This document shows positions 43,119-52,411 of a DNA stretch of 64,000 bases, one piece after another. The notes below the pieces were generated by a model. The model did no database searches. It was not told the origin of the DNA and worked only from the letters and a program-made list of their open reading frames with translations. The DNA comes from Pseudalkalibacillus decolorationis (lineage in GTDB: Bacteria; Bacillota; Bacilli; Bacillales; Fictibacillaceae). Each line of letters begins with the position of its first letter. Within the stretch, counting starts at the first letter, position 1. A program made the position numbers and the translations under genes. Location of the stretch: contig NZ_JANHJQ010000024.1 of assembly GCF_024609785.1 (NCBI RefSeq), positions 2,844 through 66,843 of the forward strand, in the 5' to 3' direction.

Positions 43119-44438
43119 ATGAGAAAATGGTTTGTAAGCATCGGGCTTCTGTTGTTGCTTATGTTAGCTGCATGCAGCGGCGATGAAAGTGGTTCTAGTG
43201 ATTCTGATGATACAGAAGGTGAACATGGGGTTTCAATTTCGATTTGGCATAACTTTGCGGGCAATGATCTTCGTGCAAGAACCGTTCGTGGAATGATTGA
43301 CCAGTTTCAGAAGGACCATCCGGAGATTAAAGTGGAAGCACAGGCGATACCGGTTGATGGCTACCGCCAGCGAATCAGTACGGTAGCAGCAGCTGATGAG
43401 CTTCCAGATGTTTTCTTGACGTATACTGGAAGCTTTACGGATGAGTTTTATGAAGGTGATTTGATTCAGCCAATTACTCCACTGTTGGAGAAACATCCAG
43501 AATGGCGTGATTCATTTTTACCTGGTGCGCTCGATGCGTTCGAGTATAGTGATGGAGAGATTTATTCAGCTCCAGTTGCGATGTCGGCTACTTCATTTTT
43601 GTACTACAATAAACAGTTGTTTAAAGAGAATAATCTTGAAGTTCCAAAAACATGGGATGAGTTCATGCAAGTGATTGATGTGTTTAATGAAAAGGGGATT
43701 ACTCCGATTGCGATTGGTAACAAGGCGCCATGGGTCGCTCAGTCGACTACGTTCGGTGCTATTGCAGATCGCGTTACAGGTACGGAATGGTTTATAGATG
43801 CTGTTGCACAAGACGGAGCGTCTTTTACGGATCCTATTTTTATTGAAGCACTGGGATATTTCAAGCAGCTAGTGGATGCAAATGCTTACCAGGATGGAGC
43901 AAACGCGATTGATAATACACAAGCAGAGCAGTATTTTGCTCAAGGAAATGCAGCTATGATGATTAATGGATCGTGGACGATAAGCAGCTTAGCCGCTTCT
44001 GCATCGGAAGAAACATTGCAAAATATTGGGGTATCTGTAGTTCCGGCGATTCCAGACGGAAAAGGTCGTGCCAACACGATCACGGGTGGACCAGGTGGTG
44101 GCTTCTTACTTAGCAGTAAAACGGAAGGTGATGCGAAAGAGGCGGCTCTTGAGCTCATTTATGTTTTAAGTAATGCGGAGGCGCAAAAGGCGATTGCGGA
44201 AAGTAATTCTATGGTGATGTATGACGTGGAAATTGATCCAGAAAAAGTGAATCCGCTATTTTATGAAGCGTTTAAATTAGTACGTGAGGTTGAGTATGTA
44301 CCAGTGTACGATTTGCATTTGTCAGCGGCAGCTGGTGAAGCGATCAATACAGGGCTGCAAGAAATCATGTTAGGTGGAGATGTGGAAGCCGTAGCGAAAA
44401 AGTTACAGCAGGCACAGGCTCGAGCGGTTGATGAATAA
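43119..44438 (+). CDS. carbohydrate ABC transporter substrate-binding lipoprotein
   Basis: Predicted surface binding protein of the family-1 solute-binding type (MsmE/YesO-like), 439 residues. The signal ends with the lipobox LMLAACSG near residue 19, followed by a Ser/Asp-rich linker. The body has ISIWHNFAGND, YRQRISTVAAADELPDVFL and GNAAMMINGSWTISSL, all usual for sugar-binding proteins. GGGGGG precedes the ATG. It opens the importer operon. Confidence 0.94.
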   Translation: MRKWFVSIGLLLLLMLAACSGDESGSSDSDDTEGEHGVSISIWHNFAGNDLRARTVRGMIDQFQKDHPEIKVEAQAIPVDGYRQRISTVAAADELPDVFLTYTGSFTDEFYEGDLIQPITPLLEKHPEWRDSFLPGALDAFEYSDGEIYSAPVAMSATSFLYYNKQLFKENNLEVPKTWDEFMQVIDVFNEKGITPIAIGNKAPWVAQSTTFGAIADRVTGTEWFIDAVAQDGASFTDPIFIEALGYFKQLVDANAYQDGANAIDNTQAEQYFAQGNAAMMINGSWTISSLAASASEETLQNIGVSVVPAIPDGKGRANTITGGPGGGFLLSSKTEGDAKEAALELIYVLSNAEAQKAIAESNSMVMYDVEIDPEKVNPLFYEAFKLVREVEYVPVYDLHLSAAAGEAINTGLQEIMLGGDVEAVAKKLQQAQARAVDE

Positions 44439-44473
44439 AGAAAGTATGTCATAAGCAAAAGGGGGAGAAGAAC

Positions 44474-45364
44474 ATGCAGTCAGTATTAAAAGTAAAGGGC
44501 ATGCTTGCAGTCACACTGCTTCCAGCCCTTTTGCTTTATTCCTTTTTCGTTATTATTCCGATTTTTTGGTCTGCCTATTATGGATTCTTTGAGTGGTCTG
44601 GTGTTGGTGATGCGTCATTTATTGGTTGGGCAAATTATTTAGAGGTGATAAAGGATCCGATCTTTTGGCGGGCGTTGAAAAATAACATGATTATTGTCGG
44701 TGCCTCGGTATTTGGTCAGGTGCCAATTGCATTAGGTCTTGCCCTTATGCTTCGCAAAAGCTCGTTGTTTCAACGGTTTGTGCGTTCCGCTATCTTTTTA
44801 CCGATGGTTATTTCTACCGTTGTGGTTGGTTTGATTTGGGGATATATTTACCATCCGCAATTTGGCATCATTAATTCGCTGCTTACTGCGGTTGGCTTAG
44901 AGTCGTGGACACGCCCGTGGTTAGCGGATCCAAGTATTAATATGTATGCCGTGGCGATTCCGATTATATGGAATTACATTGGTCCATATCTCATTATATT
45001 CATTGCTGCACTACAGAATATCCCGTCTGAATTAGATGATGCGGCCAAGATTGATGGTGCTGATGGATTCAAGAAGCTGATTCATGTGACACTGCCGATG
45101 ATGTGGAAAACGATTATGGTCGCTGTTGTTTTGTGTATTTCTGGTAGCTTGAAGGCTTTTGACCAAGTGTTTGTAATGACGGGCGGCGGTCCAGCACAAT
45201 CAACGGAGCTGTTGGCTACCTATATGTACAATAATACGTTTATGGTCTATCGCTACGGCTATGGTTCTGCCGTGTCAACCATGATTATTATTGTGAGCTT
45301 GATTTTAATTGTAATTAGTCAGCTGTTAATGAAGAGAAGAGATCAGGAAGGAAGGGGTATATGA
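44474..45364 (+). CDS. carbohydrate ABC transporter permease, MalF/YesP type
   Basis: Predicted membrane permease, 296 residues with six hydrophobic segments. The ATPase-coupling EAA loop appears as DDAAKIDGADGFKKLIHVTL near residues 192-211, and GGGPAQSTELLATYMYNNTF is typical of MalF-type subunits. It overlaps the next permease gene by four bases. No ATPase gene is nearby, as is common for such importers, which share MsmX-type ATPases. Confidence 0.94.
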   Translation: MQSVLKVKGMLAVTLLPALLLYSFFVIIPIFWSAYYGFFEWSGVGDASFIGWANYLEVIKDPIFWRALKNNMIIVGASVFGQVPIALGLALMLRKSSLFQRFVRSAIFLPMVISTVVVGLIWGYIYHPQFGIINSLLTAVGLESWTRPWLADPSINMYAVAIPIIWNYIGPYLIIFIAALQNIPSELDDAAKIDGADGFKKLIHVTLPMMWKTIMVAVVLCISGSLKAFDQVFVMTGGGPAQSTELLATYMYNNTFMVYRYGYGSAVSTMIIIVSLILIVISQLLMKRRDQEGRGI

Positions 45365-46239
45365 TGGAGCAGAAATTAGTACTTGAAAAGCAAGCACCTT
45401 CGATGACATTTCAAATCAAAAAAGTTGTGTTTCGTGTACTGAAAAATGGGTTCTTAGCTTTATTTTCTTTATTGATGATTTATCCGCTGTATTGGCTGAT
45501 GATTAGTTCGTTTAAATCGAATGAAGAGTTTTTCCAGCATCCTTATTCTCTTCCTAAAGAGTGGACGTTCGATAACATCGTTCGTGCTTGGCAGATTGCT
45601 GACATGGGGCGGGCGATGGTGAACTCAACCATCGTAACCGTTGCAGCTACGTTATTAACCGTATTTCTCGGTGCGCTTACTGCATATGCCCTGTCGCGAT
45701 TTACGTTTCGTTTAAAAGGATTTTTGATGATGTTCTTTTTACTCGGTATGCTGATTCCGATTCACAGTACGCTCGTGCCGCTCTTTACGTTAATGAATGA
45801 GGTTGGGCTGTTAAATACGTACTGGGCACTTATTTTGCCTTACACCGCGTTTGAACTGCCGATTGCGATCTTTTTAATTGTCGCTTATATGTCGTCGATT
45901 CCGAAAGAGATAGAAGAAGCAGCTGTAATGGATGGATCGGGCTATTGGGGCATCTTTTTTAGGATGATTCTTCCGTTGTCTGTTCCGGCTCTGACTACAG
46001 TGGCGATCCTCGCATTTTTACGATACTGGAACGAGTTCGTGTTTGCGCTTGTATTTATTAACGATTCGTCGTTAAAAACGTTACCGCTTAGTTTAGCGAT
46101 CTTTTCTGATGGATTTAGTACCGATTACGGACTGACGATGGCAGCAATGACCATTGCTGTTATCCCGACAATCGTAATGTATGCCTTCTTCCAAGAGCAA
46201 ATCATGAAAGGAATGGTAGCCGGATCTGTAAAAGGCTAG
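45361..46239 (+). CDS. carbohydrate ABC transporter permease, MalG/YesQ type
   Basis: Second permease, 292 residues with six hydrophobic segments. The EAA loop is EEAAVMDGSGYWGIFFRMIL near residues 181-200, and the C-terminus ends in MKGMVAGSVKG, a standard MalG-type tail. ATGA coupling to the previous gene is evident. Confidence 0.94.
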   Translation: MMEQKLVLEKQAPSMTFQIKKVVFRVLKNGFLALFSLLMIYPLYWLMISSFKSNEEFFQHPYSLPKEWTFDNIVRAWQIADMGRAMVNSTIVTVAATLLTVFLGALTAYALSRFTFRLKGFLMMFFLLGMLIPIHSTLVPLFTLMNEVGLLNTYWALILPYTAFELPIAIFLIVAYMSSIPKEIEEAAVMDGSGYWGIFFRMILPLSVPALTTVAILAFLRYWNEFVFALVFINDSSLKTLPLSLAIFSDGFSTDYGLTMAAMTIAVIPTIVMYAFFQEQIMKGMVAGSVKG

Positions 46240-46307
46240 GACAGGGTAAACCGATAAAGGATTTAACGTATGAGGGGACCGAACCTTATAAACAGGGAGG
46301 TAGACCA

Positions 46308-46784
46308 ATGGGAGATTTACTAGTGCCGCTGTATCGACTGAGACATGAGAAGTCATCTGAACAACAGTCGTGGTTGATTCGGAAGCCATTACCGCCAGAG
46401 AAACATATTGTAGTGGAATGGGTAAAAGAGCATTTTTCGGAAAAATGGGCAAGCGAATGTGATGTGGCATGTGCGCAAACACCCGCTTCTTGCCTCATTG
46501 CTGTTGAAGATGGGAAGCTGTTAGGATTTGCTTGCTATGACGTCACCTGTCTCAATTTCTTCGGTCCGACGGGTGTGCATGAAACGGCACGTGGAGAAGG
46601 GATTGGACATGCACTGTTAGTAGAAAGTTTGAAGGAAATGAAACATATGGGCTATGCGTATGCCATCATCGGAGGTGCCGGTCCCGTATCATTTTACAAA
46701 CGGGCAGTTGGAGCGATTGACATACCAGGATCTGATAAAGGTGTGTACGAAGGGATACTACAAACAAAGGGGGAGTTAGAATGA
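46308..46784 (+). CDS. GNAT-family acetyltransferase within the carbohydrate operon
   Basis: A 158-residue acetyltransferase. The acetyl-CoA loop is ARGEGIGHALLVESLKEM near residues 91-108, followed by AYAIIGGAGPVSFYKRAVGA. It overlaps the next gene by four bases, so it is translationally coupled to a sugar-oxidoreductase gene and probably acts on a sugar or amino-sugar of the same pathway, though the substrate is unknown. GGGAGG precedes the ATG. Confidence 0.85.
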   Translation: MGDLLVPLYRLRHEKSSEQQSWLIRKPLPPEKHIVVEWVKEHFSEKWASECDVACAQTPASCLIAVEDGKLLGFACYDVTCLNFFGPTGVHETARGEGIGHALLVESLKEMKHMGYAYAIIGGAGPVSFYKRAVGAIDIPGSDKGVYEGILQTKGELE

Positions 46785-47866
46785 ATCGTATTCGAGTAGG
46801 AATTATTGGAACAGGTTCGATTTCGTATGAGCATCTTGAGGCTTATAAAAAGCAGCCGGATGCGGAGATTTTCGCGATTTGTGATCAACAAAAAGAGCGT
46901 GCGGAAGAGGTAGCAGCCAAATATGGCGTACCAAACGTATTCGATAATTATAAAGAGATGCTGGATCTTAAAGAATTAGATGCAGTAAGTATTTGCACGT
47001 GGAATTATACACATGCCGACATTACCATTTCCGCACTGCAGGCTGGAAAGAACATACTCGTGGAAAAGCCGCTCGCTATTCATGTAGAAGAGGCAGAGCG
47101 AATTCAAGATGCTGCTAAAAAAGCAGGTAAAATCGTACAAGTGGGCGTTGTGCGCCGCTTTGATCCGAATACGCAAATGATGAAGCAATTTGCCGATGGT
47201 GGAATGTTTGGGGAGTTTTACTACGCCAAAGCGTCTTATTTGCGCCGAGCTGGTAATCCAGGCGGCTGGTTTGCCGATAAACAGAAGTCTGGCGGAGGTC
47301 CATTGATCGATATCGGTGTGCATGTCATTGATTTATGCTGGTATATAATGGGCAAGCCAAAGCCAGTATCCATTAGCGCTAATACGTACCATGAGCTCGG
47401 AAACCGTTCTAATATTCAAAATGTATCTTTTTATAAAGCCGCTGATTATGATCCGAATCAAAATGACGTCGAGGATTTAGCAAATGCGATCATTCGCTTT
47501 GAAAATGGCGCCTCCTTAATGGTGGACGTGAGCTATACGCTACATGCATCAAAAGACGAAACGGCTGTGAAGCTCTACGGTACAAAAGGCGGTTTAGAAG
47601 TGGAGCCTGAGCTCAAAATAATTACCGAGCAGCACGATACGATGCTTAACATCCTCCCGCAAACTGATTCACCAACATTAGATGTGAAACAAGCATTCGC
47701 TGCAGAAATTGATCACTTTATTCAATGCTGTCAAACAGGACAAACACCGATTAGCTCGCTAGAAGATGGCGTACAAATGATGAGAATGCTGAATGGCATT
47801 TATGAATCTGCTGAAAAACATCAAGAGATTACATTAGAAAAGCAAAAAGGGGCTTCGGTCGAATGA
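46781..47866 (+). CDS. Gfo/Idh/MocA-family oxidoreductase
   Basis: Predicted NAD(P)-dependent sugar or cyclitol dehydrogenase, 361 residues. The Rossmann glycine motif is GIIGTGSISYEH near 7-18, the catalytic region has EKPLAIHVEEAE near 93-104, and GGGPLIDIGVHVIDLCWYIM near 169 carries the conserved Asp and His. It overlaps both neighbours by four bases, so GNAT, oxidoreductase and isomerase are made together. Confidence 0.93.
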   Translation: MNRIRVGIIGTGSISYEHLEAYKKQPDAEIFAICDQQKERAEEVAAKYGVPNVFDNYKEMLDLKELDAVSICTWNYTHADITISALQAGKNILVEKPLAIHVEEAERIQDAAKKAGKIVQVGVVRRFDPNTQMMKQFADGGMFGEFYYAKASYLRRAGNPGGWFADKQKSGGGPLIDIGVHVIDLCWYIMGKPKPVSISANTYHELGNRSNIQNVSFYKAADYDPNQNDVEDLANAIIRFENGASLMVDVSYTLHASKDETAVKLYGTKGGLEVEPELKIITEQHDTMLNILPQTDSPTLDVKQAFAAEIDHFIQCCQTGQTPISSLEDGVQMMRMLNGIYESAEKHQEITLEKQKGASVE

Positions 47867-48729
47867 ACATTGGTGTAAGCTCCTACAGCCTATTGCAAAC
47901 GCTACGGTCTAATGAAATAGCCGTAGAAGGGATGTTTCAATGGATCCAGCAAATAGGAGGTACGCACGTAGAAATCGTACCACACGGCTTTGATGTCACG
48001 TTAGATACCGCACCCGTCATTCGTGAGCAAGCGATACAGGAAGGTTTAGCCATTTCGAACTACGCAATCGGCGCTAATTTTGCGGTAGATGATGAAAAGC
48101 AGTACAAAGAAGAAATCGAACGAGTGAAGCGGCAAGTAGATGTGGCGGCGGCACTTGGTGTTAAACATATGAGACACGATGCAGCCACACGGCCGAACGG
48201 TACTATCACGACATTTATTAACGAGCTCGACCAATTAGCCTCTGCATGTAAAGAAATTACCGAATATGCATCATCGTACGGTATTGTGACATCGATTGAA
48301 AATCACGGACTATATTTACAAGGCAGTGATCGCGTCATTGCTTTATTGGATCGAGTAGACCATCCTAATTTTCGTTTTACATTAGACGTTGGCAATTTCG
48401 TTTGTGCGGATGAAGACCCAGCAATCGCAGTAGAAAAATGTTTGCCATATGCATCAATGGTGCATATCAAGGACTTTTACGTACGCGAAGCAAACGAGCT
48501 GCTACAAGACAGCTGGATCCAAACAGCAGGCGGCAAAAAAATAAGAGGCTCGGTCATTGGGCAAGGTGACCTGCCAATCGACCGTATCTTGCACACGATT
48601 CTTGAAAGCAGTTACGACAGCTGGCTTTCGATTGAATTTGAAGGAATAGAACATTGTTTGGATGGTACGGCGAAGGGCTTTCAATATGTCCAAAATCAAG
48701 TAAATAAGGAGTGTGCAACACATGCATAA
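47863..48729 (+). CDS. sugar phosphate isomerase/epimerase (AP-endonuclease-like TIM barrel)
   Basis: Predicted TIM-barrel isomerase/epimerase or dehydratase of the xylose-isomerase-like superfamily, 288 residues. Metal ligands are expected in SIENHG near 144, FTLDVGNF near 169, MVHIKDFYV near 198 and SIEFEG near 255, all of which are visible. Related enzymes act on keto-sugars or inososes, often together with a Gfo/Idh/MocA dehydrogenase as here. The exact sugar is unknown. Confidence 0.88.
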   Translation: MNIGVSSYSLLQTLRSNEIAVEGMFQWIQQIGGTHVEIVPHGFDVTLDTAPVIREQAIQEGLAISNYAIGANFAVDDEKQYKEEIERVKRQVDVAAALGVKHMRHDAATRPNGTITTFINELDQLASACKEITEYASSYGIVTSIENHGLYLQGSDRVIALLDRVDHPNFRFTLDVGNFVCADEDPAIAVEKCLPYASMVHIKDFYVREANELLQDSWIQTAGGKKIRGSVIGQGDLPIDRILHTILESSYDSWLSIEFEGIEHCLDGTAKGFQYVQNQVNKECATHA

Positions 48730-49603
48730 TCCAATAGGTGTTATTACAGACGGCTTTCAACGAGGACTTTGGGAGGGCTTGAGTTTAGCCGGAGAGCTGA
48801 ACGTACAAGGTGTACAGCTGTATGCCGTTTCGGGAGAAATGAATCCAAAAACGATTACCGTTGACACAAAAAAACGGCTAAAAGAGGAGCTGCAAAGAAA
48901 CAACTTAACCATATCCGCCCTATGCGGGGACTTAGGCGGTCACGGATTTCAAGATCGAAGTGTGAACCCCGAAAAGATCGATATGTCTAAGCGTATACTA
49001 GAGCTTGCTGTTGAGTTTGGTACACCGATCGTTACGACCCATATCGGTATTATCCCAGAAGAAGAAAATCACGTTTATGAGACAATGCTCAAGGCATGCG
49101 ACGAGCTTGGAACATTTGCATCATCGTTGGATGCGTATTTTGCTGTAGAAACTGGACCAGAGCCGGCTACTCGTCTTAAATCGTTTCTTGATCAGCTATC
49201 AACGAACGGTGTATCTGTCAACTTTGACCCAGCCAACATGGTGATGGTCACAGGCGATGACCCTGTACAAGGCATCTATATACTTAAGGACTACATCGTG
49301 CATACACACGTCAAAGATGGAAGAAAACTCGGTCTTGTTGATCCACGAGACGTTTACGGGGAACTCGGATACGAGCCAATGAGTCACGCAGCCATTGCCG
49401 AAATGGTCGAAAACAGCACAGGTTTCAGAGAAACACCGCTCGGACAAGGCTCTGTTCCATTTGATAACTACTTTCAAGCACTCAAAGATATCGGCTACGA
49501 CGGTTACTTAATTGTTGAACGCGAAGCAGGCACCAATGCTTTTCAAAACATTAAGCAAGCCGTACAGTTCTTACAAGCACGTCAAACCGCAAAGAACATC
49601 TAA
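48722..49603 (+). CDS. second sugar phosphate isomerase/epimerase
   Basis: Another TIM-barrel member, 293 residues, only distantly similar to the preceding one. Metal-ligand positions appear in AVETGPEPA near 144, VNFDPANMVM near 172, VHTHVKDGRK near 196 and LIVEREAG near 267. ATG at 48722 with AAGGAG at 48706-48711 is preferred over GTG at 48713. Two such enzymes side by side suggest successive steps on one keto-sugar or on both ends of a disaccharide-derived product. Confidence 0.88.
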   Translation: MHNPIGVITDGFQRGLWEGLSLAGELNVQGVQLYAVSGEMNPKTITVDTKKRLKEELQRNNLTISALCGDLGGHGFQDRSVNPEKIDMSKRILELAVEFGTPIVTTHIGIIPEEENHVYETMLKACDELGTFASSLDAYFAVETGPEPATRLKSFLDQLSTNGVSVNFDPANMVMVTGDDPVQGIYILKDYIVHTHVKDGRKLGLVDPRDVYGELGYEPMSHAAIAEMVENSTGFRETPLGQGSVPFDNYFQALKDIGYDGYLIVEREAGTNAFQNIKQAVQFLQARQTAKNI

Positions 49604-49622
49604 CAATGGGGTGGTGATACTT

Positions 49623-50189
49623 ATGAATACGGTGCTAACTCAATATGCGAGCGTTCTTCAAAAAATATATTTGTACGCCTATGTACAAATACTATGGCTA
49701 CTTTTTACACTAGCTGGGTTACTCATCTTTGGCCTATTTCCAGCAACGTATGCACTACTGACGGTGATGAAACAACAAGCAGACACATCGGCGGCCGCGA
49801 TATTTCACACCTTTCGCGAAGCCTATCGTGACGCCTTCTTTGTCATTAATAAAGCATCGATCATTTGGATCACCATGCTCCTACTTATGATCACCAACTT
49901 ACTGATCCTGCCAGACACGCAGCAAGTACTAAAACTCGCTGTTGTAAGCATGATAAGTTTCTTACTACTGTGCATCGTGCACTTCTTTAACTATTTTCAG
50001 GCAGATGAACACATGACGGTACAAATCAAACGATCCTTCGCACACGCCTGCCTACATCCAAAACAAAATGTAGGTTACGCATGCATCTTTCTCATGCTAG
50101 GGGCAGCCCTTTGGCTCATCCCCGGCATCACATGCTTCTTCGGCGTAAGCATTGCGGCAAAGGCAATCATATACCTGGCATCAAAATAA
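49623..50189 (+). CDS. YesL-like DUF624 membrane protein
   Basis: A 188-residue membrane protein with about five hydrophobic segments. It resembles the DUF624/YesL family (LLIFGLFPATYALLTVM, FREAYRDAFFVINKASI). In B. subtilis YesL is encoded with the YesMN kinase-regulator pair and YesOPQ importer, so its presence supports a Yes-type locus. Its role is unknown. The frame is open further upstream, but ATG at 49623 follows GGGGTGGTG at a good distance. Confidence 0.85.
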   Translation: MNTVLTQYASVLQKIYLYAYVQILWLLFTLAGLLIFGLFPATYALLTVMKQQADTSAAAIFHTFREAYRDAFFVINKASIIWITMLLLMITNLLILPDTQQVLKLAVVSMISFLLLCIVHFFNYFQADEHMTVQIKRSFAHACLHPKQNVGYACIFLMLGAALWLIPGITCFFGVSIAAKAIIYLASK

Positions 50190-50342
50190 GAGGCGCTTAC
50201 CAAAGTGTAGGTCGTAACCTATAGTGGGTGGAATTCTTTGTTCTGATGCAATAACCTTAACCTAATGGTAAGTAACCTATCAAACTGGAACATATCTTGT
50301 TAACGTGAATTTTAAAATAAAGATCACTGTTCAAAAGATTGC

Positions 50343-50372
50343 AAAATCCTGTATTATGCTTACAGGATTTTT
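50343..50372 (+). terminator. intrinsic terminator after carbohydrate operon
   Basis: AAATCCTGT pairs with ACAGGATTT around a nine-base loop and is followed by TT and TTTT after one G. Confidence 0.8.
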
Positions 50373-50576
50373 GTTTTGATTACTTCGTTCTTAAAAGACT
50401 ATATTGTGTAATAAGAGATTGTACTATCTCTGTAAGACTTTATGATAGAGGTCAAAATTTCATTATTTAGCTCAACCCCTAAAGCATACAAAGTAGAATC
50501 TAGCTCAAATCTTTTCATTTCGGCAACGACCAACCTAAAATGGAAGTAGAGTACAAGCATTGAAGAAATCAAATCT

Positions 50577-50700
50577 TAAAGAATTTTATATCGTCCGCTA
50601 TGCGGAGGACTTCAAGATCTTATGTCGTACACGCTCCCAAGCGGTTCGAATGAATTATACCATAAAGGGTTTTCTCTATAAGACTACATCTTGAGACAAG
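50577..50700 (+). pseudogene. group II intron reverse-transcriptase remnant
   Basis: A stretch of about 40 codons reads FYIVRYAEDFKILCRTRSQA and then VRMNYTIKGFL before a stop. This is the active-site strand of group II intron LtrA-type reverse transcriptases, whose YADD motif is changed here to YAED. The rest of the gene and the intron RNA domains were not found. Confidence 0.65.
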
Positions 50701-50911
50701 TGAAAAAAATCGTTGAACTTCTATCTTCGTAAGAAATAATAATTTCTAATCAAAATTAATCCCGGAAAAAGGTGTGAGATTAGGACAACAAACATTATAA
50801 TTCGGTAAATCTAGGAAAAAAGTTATTTGAAAAAAATATATAGTTATGTTTTACTAGAATTGGTAACAACGGGATGTAAAACCATATTTAACCTCGGGGG
50901 GATTTTTTATC

Positions 50912-51373
50912 ATGTTTAAAAAGTTATTTGCAGTTGGTTTATTATCTGTGGGATTAATCGCAGGTGGTTTTCAAGTTGTTAATGCAGAATCTGATAAGGA
51001 TTGTGGCGATTTTTCTAGCCATGAAGAAGTGATGGCATTTTGGTATGACAATGGATATTCTGCGGAAAATGATCCGCATCGTTTAGATGGTCGTGGAAAT
51101 TCTGTCGATGATGGAATTCCTTGTGAAGTTTCAGCTGATGAATGGAATCAATATGTTGCTGATAAAAAAGCTGAGAAAAATTCAGATGCAGATTCAACAG
51201 AAGAAGAATCTACAACAACAGAATCCAATGATGATTCTTCTAACAAAAGTGACGATCAAAAAGGTGGAGAATTACCTGACACTGCAACAAATAATCCAAT
51301 GATGATGTTGGTGGGGGCGATGGTGGTTGCTCTTGGTGGATTATTCTTTATTCGTAAAAAGCAAATCAATTAA
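50912..51373 (+). CDS. sortase-anchored excalibur-like surface protein
   Basis: Predicted cell-wall-anchored protein of 153 residues. It has a signal peptide (about 1-25), an excalibur-type calcium-binding domain with DCGDFSSHEEVMAFW, then DPHRLDGRGNSVDDGIPCE (about 30-75), an acidic Ser/Thr-rich spacer (about 90-120), and a cell-wall sorting signal LPDTA near 123, hydrophobic helix, RKKQ tail. LPDTA is the motif used by B. subtilis class D sortase YhcS, and a class D sortase gene follows 88 bases downstream, so the two are an enzyme-substrate pair. GGGGGG lies before the ATG. Confidence 0.9.
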   Translation: MFKKLFAVGLLSVGLIAGGFQVVNAESDKDCGDFSSHEEVMAFWYDNGYSAENDPHRLDGRGNSVDDGIPCEVSADEWNQYVADKKAEKNSDADSTEEESTTTESNDDSSNKSDDQKGGELPDTATNNPMMMLVGAMVVALGGLFFIRKKQIN

Positions 51374-51461
51374 TTAATTGAATGCGTTTTTCATCCCGTT
51401 GGTTAATAGATTTCGGAGTAGGCGATTTTGCCTGCTCTTTATTTATAAAATAGGTGATTAA

Positions 51462-52064
51462 ATGCGTAGAAAAATAGGATTTGTAATTATTCTAATCGGG
51501 TTAAGTGTGGTCGGTTATTATGGCTATGATTGGTGGGAACAAAGACAAGCCATTCAGGATATGAGCCATGAGGAATTGAATGAGTATCTAGGATATGATG
51601 ATATCTATGAAACAGGTATCGATTTGAAAAATGAGAGTGAAGAAACTTACTTTTTTGAAAAAGGGGAAGAAGTTGGTGAATTGAATATCCCTGCCATTGA
51701 AAAAGAGTATCCGATATATTGGGGAACAGATGATGAAACCCTAACATCAGGTGTTGGGATGTATGATAGTAAATGGACAACTCAACCGAATCAATCAGGT
51801 CATGTATTTTTGGCAGGACATCGGGATACGGTGTTTGAAGAAATGGGAGAATTGAAAATCGGTGACTTAGTTTCGGTTGAATTCAAAGGAAAAGCGTATA
51901 TCTATCAAGTAAGAAAAATATTTGTTACTCACAAGGATGATAGAACAGTGATTGTCGAAAAAGAAAGGCCTTTGCTTACTTTATCCACCTGTTATCCTTT
52001 TCAATTTTTAGGAGATGCTTTATACCGATATATTATTCAGAGCGAGTTGATCGAGGTCAAGTGA
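51462..52064 (+). CDS. class D sortase
   Basis: Predicted membrane-bound transpeptidase, 200 residues, that links the LPDTA protein encoded upstream to the cell wall. An N-terminal membrane anchor spans about residues 6-24; the catalytic His is in FLAGHRDTVF near 122, the catalytic Cys in LTLSTCYPF near 177, and an Arg follows in ALYRYI near 188. The size and TLSTC motif fit class D (YhcS-like). AGGTGAT precedes the ATG. Confidence 0.93.
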   Translation: MRRKIGFVIILIGLSVVGYYGYDWWEQRQAIQDMSHEELNEYLGYDDIYETGIDLKNESEETYFFEKGEEVGELNIPAIEKEYPIYWGTDDETLTSGVGMYDSKWTTQPNQSGHVFLAGHRDTVFEEMGELKIGDLVSVEFKGKAYIYQVRKIFVTHKDDRTVIVEKERPLLTLSTCYPFQFLGDALYRYIIQSELIEVK

Positions 52065-52411
52065 CACATTACAATATAAAATGAAATATCTGCTTAAAAA
52101 TGCTGGCGTTCAACGTGAAGCTCCAGTCAGCAGTTAAGTGAACATCAATGGGGAGTCGTATTCAATACGATGGTCCGTTATGTGGAGCCTTACCGGTGGC
52201 CGAAATTGAAATGCAAAAACTAGTTCCAATTTTAATATGTTTTATGTAGTGGGTAATAAGAAGAGGAACGACCGAAAAGCCAGGTAGGCTTTTAAAGGTC
52301 GTTCTTTCTTGATTTTGATTGTTCGCAAATTTCTAAAAAGTAATTGACGATTCATAATGATGATGGTAAGATAATCTTCTTTGACTGTTAAAAGTTAGGA
52401 GGAGATCATCA
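52065..52411. other. intergenic region with terminator
   Basis: A short open stretch near 52128-52220 (reading QLSEHQWGVVFNTMVRYVEP) has no start and is not recognised. A terminator lies at 52266-52310. The exporter promoter should be near 52330-52395. Confidence 0.5.
52266..52310 (+). terminator. intrinsic terminator
   Basis: GAACGACC pairs with GGTCGTTC, with an inner AAAAGCC/GGCTTTT stem, followed by a T-rich tract. It lies 200 bases after the sortase stop. Confidence 0.8.

Larger units (their letters stand above)
50190..50911. other. intergenic region with terminator and intron-RT scrap
   Basis: A terminator lies at 50343-50372 and a group II intron reverse-transcriptase fragment at 50577-50700. 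Nothing else coding is seen. The promoter of the sortase-substrate gene should lie near 50830-50880. Confidence 0.55.

Noticed and set aside
46093-46482. Minus-strand open frame of 129 codons spanning two operon genes
   Set aside because: It covers the end of the MalG-type permease and the start of the GNAT gene in antisense and has no domain.
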